64,000 nt of DNA from Steinernema hermaphroditum (taxonomy: Eukaryota; Nematoda; Chromadorea; Rhabditida; Steinernematidae), in contig CM059623.1 of NCBI GenBank assembly GCA_030435675.1, positions 11,564,092 through 11,628,091 on the forward strand, read 5' to 3'. Position numbers and translations under genes: made by a program. Shown here one piece after another: positions 12,623 through 23,570 of this stretch; position 1 is the first letter of the stretch; the number at the start of each line of letters is the position of its first letter. The notes under the pieces are model-generated. The model did no database searches. It saw only the letters and a list, made by a program, of their open reading frames with translations, and was not told the DNA's origin.

Positions 12623-15600
12623 CTACTTGGCGTTGTGTCGAGTCGCCGGAGTCGACTGGTGAGACCCGCAAGGAGTGACCGATTTCGAGGAGGCGCTGAA
12701 CAGCTCTGGCCTCTCCGAGTGCCACATCACGCCCGGACCGCCGAGCGCCGGCTGCCACATCTCGTAGCCCTGCTTCTTCAGCTCCGCCTCGATCATGCTG
12801 ACGACGGTGGAAGCCGTATCTGAAATTGAAATACATAGAATTCAAGTTGGTCACCGTGGCGGTCTTTGGCGGTCTTTATCAGGCGGTCTTTATCATGAAA
12901 TGCGATTTCGGGGACGTCACTCGATACCGACATGTCACATTTTGCCCTTTGCAACACATTAATTTTGACACTCTCTAGCAGGACACGAGTGCATTAAATC
13001 ACACAATGAATTGTTCTTGTTGCTGAGATATTTGAGACCTGAGCATTTGTGTACCAGCCAGATTTCGCGATCAGGTATGGATAATGCGAGAATACAATGA
13101 AAGAGAAGTTAATCACATCCAATCGGCGACGATTCAATTGAAAGAACTCGATCATCGAGGTAAAATGTGTGGTACTAAGATGCCCTATACAAAACTTACG
13201 AGTACCAGTAAACTACCAAAAGTATCTCAACTCAGCAACCCACCCTCAATTTATTGGGCATAGTAGACTTGTTATTTTGGCTGTCTAGGTCCAAATAAAC
13301 AGGGACAGGGTGATAGAATGGTTCCTTCATCTTGATCTTTTTATCGAGTAAGAGCAATAGCAAATAGCAGGCTAGTGCTCTGTAGTTTGGTAAAGGTTCC
13401 AAACTACCATTGTCTCATGCCGTTTCTCGGGAACGTATGTCTGGTTCGCATTTAGGGGGGCAAATGTCTCAGAACCAGGTTTTTCGTTTGTTATTTTTTC
13501 TGTACAATCTTTGAGACATGTTTGACATTTATCTGCGATGTGAATTATTGTAAAACTCGCGAAAGGGGACCTAAAAGTACGGCTTTTAATTAGCTTCTTT
13601 GATGGGCAAACGCATCACTGAGGAGACCCACAAAAAGTACCATTCTGAAGTCTCGGATCTGCAAACTAAGTACCCAAAAAGTTACAGACATCCACTCTTT
13701 TCTTGCTACTTTTCAGTTTAGTGGATACCTAGGCTAGAACTAGGCAACATCTGCTTCAAAGACCGTTTCCAATAATTACAAACTTAATTGTATACAATGC
13801 CGTTCAACATACCTGGTTTAAGGAAAGCGAAGACACTTCCACCACCTCCAGCACCGGTCATCTTCGGGTGAATACCGTATCTTGCCAACAGCGTGCAGAT
13901 CTGGTCGATTTTGGCGTGCCCAACCCCGAGTGCCCTGAGCATTTCGTTGCAAATCCGACACAACTCCTAAACATCGATCTATGACTACCGTCCGCCGGCA
14001 AGGTCCTCGTGGATCCCGATTTGTATCCTTAGGCACACGACCATCAAAAGCAACACTCTGTCCAAAAAGGAAAAGAAAACCAAAGTCGAACTCACGTTCA
14101 GTTGAGTGTAGGTGTCGTTGAAGGAGCCCCTGTCGGAGCCGTGGCCTCCGTCGTGTCCGCTGACGCCACTAAGCGCCGAAGCCGTGGATCCTCGCTTCCC
14201 TCCGGCCGAGTAGGAGGCGAGACTCGCGGAACGGACGCTCCCGCTGTGGTGGTGGTGATGATAGGCGATCGGCTGAAATACGGTAGCGGCGGTGACGACA
14301 GAAAGCGAGGGCAAATTGAGAGAAAGTGGAGTGAGAAGTCTACAGAGAAGTGGAACACTCTAGCACAATCAGCGTTCTCATCATCGGCTTCACCACCTCA
14401 AACCCCAAAACCATCAGAATGTCACTGAGACACCGGAGAAGCCAGGAAGAGCTGCAGCGCCGTCTCAAGCCTCACCTGGAGGTTGTGATGTTCGTTCTCG
14501 TCTAGTGGCAGCGGCGTCGTGTTCTGACTTCTCCCGCCATTCTCCTGGACGTCGCCGTTCTCTTCGATCATCGGCTTCGTCAGCACGCGAATCGCCTCCC
14601 GGGCGATCGAGTCGATGGTGTTGAAGATTCCGTCGATGACGGACGGGAACGCCTTCTGCCTTTCCCTGACGGTGGACACCATCCTCCACGTACTCCTTTC
14701 CACCTTCGAGTTCACCAGGATCACTTTCAGGTCGGGCACACTGAAAGGAGCGACGTGAGAAGGACGAGGATGTGCGACTTACTTATGGAGCTGCTCGATA
14801 GGATGGCCCTGCCGATAGCTTGCGATTCCCCCTGAACAGAATGGAATGATCGATGAAAATGGCAAACTTTTCTAGAATTTCTTGAGGAAAAGCACATCCC
14901 AACCTTACCAAATGTGCAGATGGAGGCGTCCAGTCCGCTCGCCCGGTTATGAATAATCGCTTCGGCCGCGGCCGACCAGTTTCGAATCACTTCAAGATGA
15001 CAGTCGTCCCATTTCAAACATCCCTTCTCGTCCGCCTGAAAGGTAAATTACGTAAATATGACGGCTGATTTGAGCCTTCTCATTCTGTGGTTTATAAGTT
15101 CCGATTCGAGTCAGAATCTCATATTTGGCATATTGGGTTCGGGTACAACCAGAGATGGGCACGAACGAATCGGTTCAGCCGATTCGCCATTTGTCAACCG
15201 GCTCACGGATCAGTTGAGTCGGCTGACCAACGGATATACGGCTCAGGCGTTTCCCATCTCTATGTACAACTGGTCTCATGGACAATCAATCTTATCTCGT
15301 CTTGGGATCAGTTATCATCATGACGAATTACGTCTTCTTTTCTTCTGCGCTTTTCTTCTGTGCCTCAAACATCCAACAATTGTCAAAAAAGAAGAATGTT
15401 GAACGTCACCGGTCGATTTTCCCTATTTTATGTATATGTTTCTAAGTGTTCTTTAAAGACGGTAACATTGGAAGTAGCCAATCAGACATGCCCTTTGGAG
15501 CAGTCTAGACAGATCCACACATTAGGCACATTATAAAGTCATTTGTATATCCGCAAAGCCCCTAACCGTCTAGTTATGTTGTTACAAGGTGTTTGGTTGA

Positions 15601-17848
15601 GGCGCCCGTGCTTCTCTACTTGAGATCCCAGATTTTACCGGTTAACCAAAATGTCAGTTTACTCAGTTGGTTAATTTTCCTTGCGGTACATCTAGATTGT
15701 GGTTCATGTCGTCGGTTAGGCCTTAAAGAGTGATCAGACTTTTACGCCGTTTTGTGACGTTTCCTGATTTGAAGCTGCGTTGGAGCGGTCACCCGAAATG
15801 AAACAACTTAGCCATTGACCGTATACCAGATGCATCACAACACACATGGCAAATGAAATAAGAAAATTTTCGGTTTGGGTTAACCGATAATCGCCACTCC
15901 GATATCCGAAAGGATGGTTCTGTAATTGGGTTGCTACGCGTCCGTGTCCATCTGGGAAAATGTTCTTAAAGAAACCATCGAAATATTGTACGTTAGAGAG
16001 ATCAGATACAAAGCTTGGAATGCATTCATTTTTTGTCCACACGAGCTACCTTCACTTTTTTATTGCATTCCTCTTTTGTCAGCGGATGGACGTCGATTCT
16101 TTTGTTTCTAAATGTGCGCAAAAAGGCTAAGGCTTGCTTGAAAGTGATCTGTGTCAAGACGGCAGTTCTTATTTTCATTCACTGCGGGCACCATAAAGCC
16201 CTTCAGCAATCTTTAGCCTCTGCGGCGTCCATTCAAACGATCGTGTTAAATTTTATGAGAACATAGCAAAAAAGGGTCGAATGGCCCAGGACATGAGTTC
16301 GTCAATCTTCGCCCACAAAACCATGTTGTAATCGGAGCACATTAATCAAATTTATGTAAAACGACCTCAATGGAACGACGCGTCAAAAATACTTACCGGA
16401 ACGGAAGGAGGAGGAATAATGCCGGCAGTTTGAAGAAGTGCAGAAGCAATGCATACACAGAAAGCACCTGAAATGTCGCTGCTTTCAAGAATGTTCGTCT
16501 GCACGTCCATTACCTGATGAACCGAGTCCTACACAAGAAGGTAATTTAAATCTAACGGTCATTTTAACTGCCATCAGATCCCTAAATATCGATAATCACT
16601 GGAGCGATAAGAGGTCACGTCAAGCATGCTTGTACTCAAAAGATGGTCCCAAAAAAGACGTGTATACTTCGCTACGCCTTACCGAAGTGCCTTGTCGATG
16701 AACATCGCCCGTTCGGTCGGCGCCATGCCATGTGCGTTCTGTTTAAGTTGTGCACTGTGAAAGGAGAAAATCACCAACACAACAACAGCGATTAGAGGGG
16801 AAGAGGTTCTAGTGAGGCATGCGGAGACGGACAGTGCGACGCTACACGGAAGGTGAGGACACGGGGCTTACCTCTTCCTCTGCATCACTCCGATCAGAAG
16901 GTACCAGAAGGCGTAAATGGCTTTTTCCGTCGCTCCCGCGGCGGCACCCGCTTTTTCTGTTTTCGGCTGGTCCTGCGCTAGGTTCGCCAGCTTCTGCGCC
17001 CACGTGTAGCCTGACTCCAGGGACGGGGGCAGCAGGCCGTCGATCGGACATTCAGCTGCAATGTGGGTGTACGATAAGAGCTGAACCAGGTTTAGATCTA
17101 GAGTAGGAGAAAGCCTAACTAACGAGGGACCCTAGCTTCAAAGCAGTCCTAAATATATCAAAGTAGCTCCTTCATTGAGGGATCGCATCTATATCTCATT
17201 CAATTCCATCCATATCGGAAAACGAAGTCATCTGGACCAAATCAAGTACAATGCTTCTTTTCTCACAGTTATCATAGGAATCTCATCTACTTGGGAGTCG
17301 TTGACCTAGCCTTTTCTATTCACAGATCAGTTTTTAATAATCACAGCTCGAATATTCATCTTCTCCCAAAGACATCGTCCCCTATATCAGTCAATATGGC
17401 ACAGTGGCTGGTCAATTCTCATCAGTTTCTAGATGAAAACATTCTGTAATGTCAATGCTGTGGGCCTTTCGCCAAAGGATAAAAAGGGAAAAAGGGAACA
17501 ACAAACTGACCATTTATCCGATCAAGCGCCTTGACCAAATCCTTGAGCATCCACGTCTTTTCAACGCCCAGGTCGGGCATCGACAAATATATCCTTCCAT
17601 CGGCCGATGTGAAAAGGCTCACATAGGTGCGTAGATCGATGGATCCGGCTATGGCGGTCTACAAATGCGATGGTCGGCTGTACAGATGGGTCAAGTACCT
17701 TTCCCTGGACGACAGCGTGCTCCCCGAAGAGGATGATCTTGCCCGGGGCGCTGACGTAGAGTCCTCCGTGAGCGCTCGTCAGCGAGCGCATCGGCGACGC
17801 CGTCACGACGGAAGACGCCGACGACGACGCGTGGTTGTGGTTGTTCAT
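12623..17848 (-). CDS. Mevalonate kinase, paralog 3 (11 exons, 494 aa)
   Basis: Exons in coding order: 17848-17699, 17658-17511, 17055-16872, 16754-16683, 16581-16514, 16467-16397, 15035-14909, 14831-14783, 14740-14476, 13966-13813, 12819-12623; the sum is 1485 nt with every junction in phase. Motifs: SAPGKIILFGEHAVV at residues 33-47 (Lys37), GLGSS near 205, AAAEA and SGLD near 255-269, MTGAGGGG near 416. It is about 100 residues longer than typical mevalonate kinase: a Ser/His/Asn-rich N-terminus, an extra 24-residue exon (16754-16683) absent from paralog 1, a hydrophilic insert in exon 9 (ENGDVQENGGRSQN), and a Ser/Thr-rich tail. The usual Cys after GAGGGG is Ser here. The start follows a TTTTCAG acceptor near 17896. 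Likely active; inserts may be regulatory. Confidence 0.92.
15138..15275. repeat. Small terminal-inverted-repeat element in an intron
   Basis: The words GTACAACCAGAGATGGGC on the left and CCCATCTCTATGTACAACTGG on the right are near-inverse of each other and flank a GC-richer core with CGGTTCAG- and CGGCT-type words. Related core words recur near 23765-23870 and 24915-24990, the latter also ending in CCCATCTCTGTACAAG. This suggests a short non-autonomous DNA element family. It sits inside the 1.36 kb intron 6 of mevalonate kinase paralog 3. Confidence 0.5.
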
Positions 17849-18642
17849 CAACGATGAAGACGACGCGGCCGACGACGAATCTCCTACTGAGGAAGCTGAA
17901 AACGAGATGAGTCAGAATTGGTCCTTTCGGCACGAGGTAGATCATGAATGCACGAGCGTCCCTCACCCCTCATAATCGAATACGATCAGAGTCAATTCGA
18001 GCAAAGAATCCCAAGCAACATTTCCCGCGAGAACACTTCCGGCACAAAAACGTGCGAAAACTCAATCGAGGCGTTTGAGGCCGCAACAGATCAGCTAGTG
18101 GCGCCTGCCACCCGGGGCGAAAGTACATTTCGCGGAGCATCCACGGCTCGCTATGTATAATTTATTTTTTCCTCAATCTTGACCGCTTACAAAATCGATA
18201 TCTTTTCTTTTCCGCCATGAAATTGTGTTCAAAAGGGTGTGTCCTGTTTTCCAACGCTTTCCACCCATACAAACAAGCGGCTTGTTCGGGACAAGTGCAA
18301 TTTGGAGGTGAATATCAGGGGGATTGTTTGCTGGAGGACTGAGGAAGTAGCACCGAGAAGTGAAGGTGTCTTTCCCAATTGGGAATGATACTGTTAAGGG
18401 TCATGTATGAAAGGGTGGTGCCAATGACGATGGCTCCACAGTTCCATCAGCATATTTCGGGGTGGACAGCCTCGATGGGTCAGCTTTCCCCGGTAATTAA
18501 ATCAATCGTTTACGGTTCATTAAGAGCTCACTGTAGAAGATAAGTTCAGTGAAGGTTTATGAATATCGAATCGAGTACGATCAGAGTGAAATCATAAAAT
18601 AACTTCGATCGCCAACTAGGGATAGGACTCTCCCGGTTCTGA

Positions 18643-18683
18643 TTTGGGACTATCCTGGCGAGTGAACTAAGGATAGTCCCAAA
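18643..18683. other. Perfect 14-bp inverted repeat (hairpin)
   Basis: TTTGGGACTATCCT at 18643-18656 and AGGATAGTCCCAAA at 18670-18683 are exact reverse complements separated by 13 bases. It lies 0.8 kb upstream of the start of mevalonate kinase paralog 3 as that gene is transcribed. No open frame spans it. It may be part of a decayed element or a regulatory palindrome. Confidence 0.6.
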
Positions 18684-21600
18684 CCACAAAATGAAATCAT
18701 ACACCGATCGATTGTCACCACTGATTTAATCGATGACTAAAGACTGCAAAAGAAAGAACACAAGAACGCCATCTCTGAACTACAAACAGCATCGAAGCCA
18801 TCGAAACAATTCTTTTAGAGGGTGGGGGTGATCTCTAAGCAACAGAGTCCCTTTCACAGGGTTTCCTAGTCCCGCCTTTTAGAAATCTTCTCAACGATAA
18901 ACAAAGATCTGTATCCTTCACGACCCGAGTATTTACGCACTACTTGACTTCCAACGACCGGTCATCGCCTCTGATCGATTCTGCGAGTCGCAAAAATTGA
19001 CTCTCCTGGCCAGATGGTGGCCAATACAGTCGCGAAATTGAACCAAACGGTATCAAAGAATGCGTTCAAAAGCCTTCAATATGGAAACCCTCAACAAAAG
19101 AAGAATTAAAGTGACTTTTGGAATCACTGGTAGCATAATAGGATCTCGAATATCTCGAAAATTAGTCCAATGACAACAGGTACAGATAAGATAAAGGTGA
19201 TTCCAAGACTTGAAGGTAACCAGGGATAATCTAAGAGATGAGGTCTTCCCTAACTTTTCAATCCGAAAACTCGCAATTAATTCCAAAATAACCACACGCA
19301 TAGCTGCTTCCAGATATAATAGCAAAACCTAATCTGCATTTGTGAGACAATTCGATTTCTCCGTTGCATAACAATTAGATTTAGTGTGTGAATAGAGGGA
19401 TTCACTACGCTACGCTATGCGGCCGATTTAATGGAATATTCCGTCCGCATTCAACGATATAATGGTGTCCTTAAATCGATCATTCGCCCTCTTATAAATA
19501 GCATCCACCCCTCCATAAGAGGGGATTATCGCTCGATGGAATTTCGATATCTTTAATCACAAAAAAGCACTTAATCACTTCCCCTTAACGATGCCTTCAA
19601 GGCGATAAAATAGCGAGAAAGACCCAAAATTGGGCCGGAGCCAGGTTAGGAGTGCACTTGAATTTCGGAAATCGCCGCCTCTTCGGGGGATGTACGGAAA
19701 CGACTAAATCTGTCTTCCCGGCATCCGGACATAAACCAAAAATAAGTCTATCGATCGGCCCTCTCCGCTTCTTCTTCTTCTTTTTCTCGGCCGGATTGGC
19801 TCTCCGGGAGAAGCAATCACATGACGAGCGAAATGATAAGTTTTCGTGTCGGGACCGGGCAACAAGTCGTGCCGAGACAAACAAAAACACAGGGCCCATC
19901 GGGGCGGCTCGACAGGCAATGATTTACGCACCGCACAGCCCCTAAAAACAGATGACGCCTCGCGGGAAGCCACCGGGCCACCAAGGTGGGAGGGAACCAC
20001 CCGAATCGCCGCGGGCTCCCGCCACGACAACGCATCGGAGCGTACGGCGAAGTCCCGTGCATGTTTTTGTTCCTGGCGGCGTCGAGGAGAACTCGAAACG
20101 GCCCGGCAGAAAGAGCACATGTGTGCTCGTGTGCGTCGGTTCGTGTGTGGCCCCCCACTCCCTCGAGGGACAAATTTTCGGCGGCGCGGAGAACTCGCCG
20201 GCCGGCCGGGAACAATGCGCAACGCCCGAGTCTTCAAAAATATCGACGAAGATGGGTTTATTGACTATGAAGGCATGAATAATAATCCCGCACCCTCTGC
20301 GCCACCGCACCCCATCGACACTTCTGGAGGACGGGAAGCCGACTTTTTGCAGCCCCCGTCGTGGGTGGCCCTGTGGGAAGTCGCTTCGCCGAAGATGGAT
20401 GGGTGCACCGTGACGGACAACTCGATATTTCAATTTTGTCGGATTTGCGCCGATTTTGCAATGGGAAAAGGGTCAAGAGTCGGAGAGCCAGGCGCTGCAG
20501 CAAAAAGTACATTCACGGTTGTAAAGGAAATCGATAAAACATCGAAAAACATGTGTTTTAGAAGTGCTCAAGAAATCCCACATACTTTCAGAAACTGAGC
20601 ATAAAGGAAAGGCACAAGTTGTGGAAAAGATTCTGTGAAAACACTCGAAAGTTTGTGCTTCTTGTGGTACAAGGACCCACTTACTGGAAAACAAAGTTAA
20701 CAGTTCATTTAAGGCTGCTGTTCGTCGATGAAGACCACAATTTTGGGTAAATTTATTGTTTACGGGTTAATCACTGAATTGTGCCCTCAAATGAGGCCAA
20801 TTTTCATCGCATAGGGTTGTACTATCCTCGCAAAGTAAGCTAATTATATTTATTTTGACACCTTTCCTTATGAACTGACCATATATGGTGCCCCAAAAAG
20901 GACACTTTACATAGAAGACTGGAGTATCATTTCCGAGAGCATCCTATGTGAGATCAAAAAAAGAAACCGATTTGAATTTCTGAAGGGTTCTCTAGACGTC
21001 TGTCCAAATTGCCTATTTTGGACACCCTGTATGTAGAAGTTGTGTGCAAGCTTAGCTAGAATACAAGAACTGATCTTTAGTATAAAAATTCATTCAATTT
21101 TAGTACTACTCTCAATTTCAGATTCACAAACATCTCAAACTACCAATATTCTGTATGAAGAGGATGTAAGATTTTTTCGGCTTTGTCCTCGATTTAGCAT
21201 TTTCCACAACGCTGCCCGCTGATGATCACAGCAATTACTGACACTGTCCGCAGCGTTTGTATGCACCGACAGACACTTCTTCTTTGAACGGCTGATTCGG
21301 AGACAAAACTACTAACAAGGGCAGGTCCTGCCCCACGCCGGTTCGGTCTTACAGTCTTTGTCGAAAACCGACAAGGACTGACAAGAATGCGTCACATTGC
21401 ACGGGAGACCTTATAATTACAGAGGACAATATTAACTACGAAATTTGGGCAGAGATGCAAATTGAACCGGAGCGGCTCCGGTTCATAATTTCGGGACGAT
21501 TCCCTAAATTCCTCGATGAAGAATCTCCTACCATCAATCTGTACTGATCAAAACATAGTCACCCCCTCACTATCTACTAATAAAATAGTCAAAGAGAACG

Positions 21601-23326
21601 GCCTGTAATTCGATTTCATCGTACAATCACTTCTGCCAAAAAACATCATTATAAAACATGAACATATTTACACTATTGCCTCTTATTTTTTAGCATTTCC
21701 TGTTTTTACCAAAATCGTCATTTTCATTTTACTAAAAGCAGATCCTTGGCTTCTCAGAACTGCTGTCCACAAAAACTGACATTCGTTCGTACAGACCGCC
21801 ACGAATGTTCGCGCAATTTTCGACAATTCCCAAATTCTTTGCCCTTTGCCATTTGCCTCAAAAAGCGCACGGTCGCCATGACAAAAGCCATAACAAGCGG
21901 AACGCATAAAGGGAACGACTTTCGGGCGCACGAAAGGGCCATTATCTCCGGCAGTCCTAATTGTCGCCATCTCAGAAGACGTAGGCGAATCTGAAATCCA
22001 ATCAGGATTTGCAGATGAAGAGGAGTACGGCGGTGGGAAGAGCGTCCGATCGAGCGCTAATGAAAACTGACACGTTAACGACGTTTTTTGAAGGCTGCGG
22101 TCTCGACGCGAATTTTAGCGTTTAGGTCAATTAATGGCAAGGAAAGGTCCCAGTGGGGTTCCAACTTCAGAAGATTGTTTCACTGTTTGTTTCTGCGTTT
22201 TAAGCTCTCAGGCAGCTGGCGACCACCTACACGCATGGTTACGTGAAAGCGCCGAGTTTCCAGCAGAACCCAAAGAGCGAAAGCAATTGAATTTGTGGGA
22301 AATCAAAGGGGAAAATCGATTTGGACGAAAAGAAAAACAAATCCGTGCGGAGCTCTGTTTATCAAAGCGAGTGGAACATGTCAAGCAGCCGAGAATTTGG
22401 CGCTTAATAGATCATCGGAGCGAGGAAGGCGCCATGGCAGATGTGAAAGTTTTGATAAATCCGGCATTACAACGTCGTCTCGGATTATGGATTGTCCAGG
22501 GCCGAGCCAGAGGTCACAATATGTCGGGTGTGTATGCGCCGCAAAAAGTGAATCCGAACTGATACCGTAAGACGGCGTTGAAGGACTGATTTATGAGCTG
22601 TACTAAAATTTCGAAATTAAAATCTAGTCATCAGGAATTTATTAGTGCTTTCCATCTTGTTTTGATCGGCGCCAGGTGCATGTTTAATATTTCACACGCT
22701 ATCATAAATTCTGACGTCGTCTAGCGATGTCTCATGCACATAAATCGATGTTATAAGCCGATAAATAACGCAGCCTTAAAATAGGATTTTGGACGCGGAA
22801 CTGTTGAGTTCTGCTACGAAACTCGACCTAAAATAAGAGAACCTCAATTGCCTTCCATTGCACTACAACGTCCACTACGAAAGAACAAAAAATAGGAATA
22901 TCGACCTAAGAAATCTTTATCAGTACACTACGACACCCACTACGAAAGCTGTGGAAAGAATGAGCTGAATTTTAGCAAGTTTGAATTAAGGAAATTTCGA
23001 ATTTTGGGAAGTCCATTTGCCGTCATATTCAACACATTTAGATCTACCAGTGCGCAAAAATTCAACTTGATCAGAGACGGACATTTCAGAGGTTTCCAAT
23101 ATCAGGGGGGCCCTGATAATTTAAAGTCACCGGTCAAATCTTATATGTAAAAGGACAGTAATGATCATCGAGCTCCCAGATGTCCCACAAAATGCATCCA
23201 CTACCTAAGATATTCTTTGCTGTTAGAGCGATGTTAAGAGAATCATTCAAAATAGGTCACCACTAACCACCCCAGGCTAAAGCCTACGCCACACTCCAAA
23301 GATGGGGTTCGACTTCATCCGCTGTA

Positions 23327-23570
23327 AAGGGCCATTTATAGTCTGCGCGACACAAAACCCCATTTTTGTGTCGCTTAGTTTGTCTACGCGTGACTATGTA
23401 CGCAAAACCAAATAAAACTGCACAGTGATGATGCTTTCGGATCGGGATATAAAATCATCAGCATAAAAAATTTTTAGGTTGACTTTGCGTTTGCACATAT
23501 AGTCACGCGTAGACAAGCTAAGCGACACAAAAAAGGGGGTTTTGTGTCGCGCAGACTATAAATGGCCCTT
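23327..23570. mobile_element. Near-perfect palindromic MITE
   Basis: The left end AAGGGCCATTTATAGTCTGC and the right end GCAGACTATAAATGGCCCTT are exact inverse copies, and the match continues for about 80 bp per arm with only a few differences (through a TTTGTGTCGCTTAG block and ACGCGTGACTAT). Each arm holds its own sub-palindrome built on GCGACACAAAA. The roughly 85-bp centre is AT-rich and encodes nothing. High arm similarity implies a young insertion. A clean target-site duplication is not evident. Family not identified. Confidence 0.85.

Noticed and set aside
19846..20598. 250-codon plus-strand open frame
   Set aside because: Overlapped by 132-177 codon frames on the minus strand in the same GC-rich island; composition is Arg/Pro/Gly noise and no domain is visible.
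20880..21040. CCAAAAAGGACACTTTACAT and TTTTGGACACCCTGTATGTA look like ends of a Tc1-type element
   Set aside because: The two words are only partly inverse and no transposase or target TA pair was found.
22134..22562. 142-codon plus-strand frame with ATG
   Set aside because: No domain, no splice context and no conserved pattern; within chance length.
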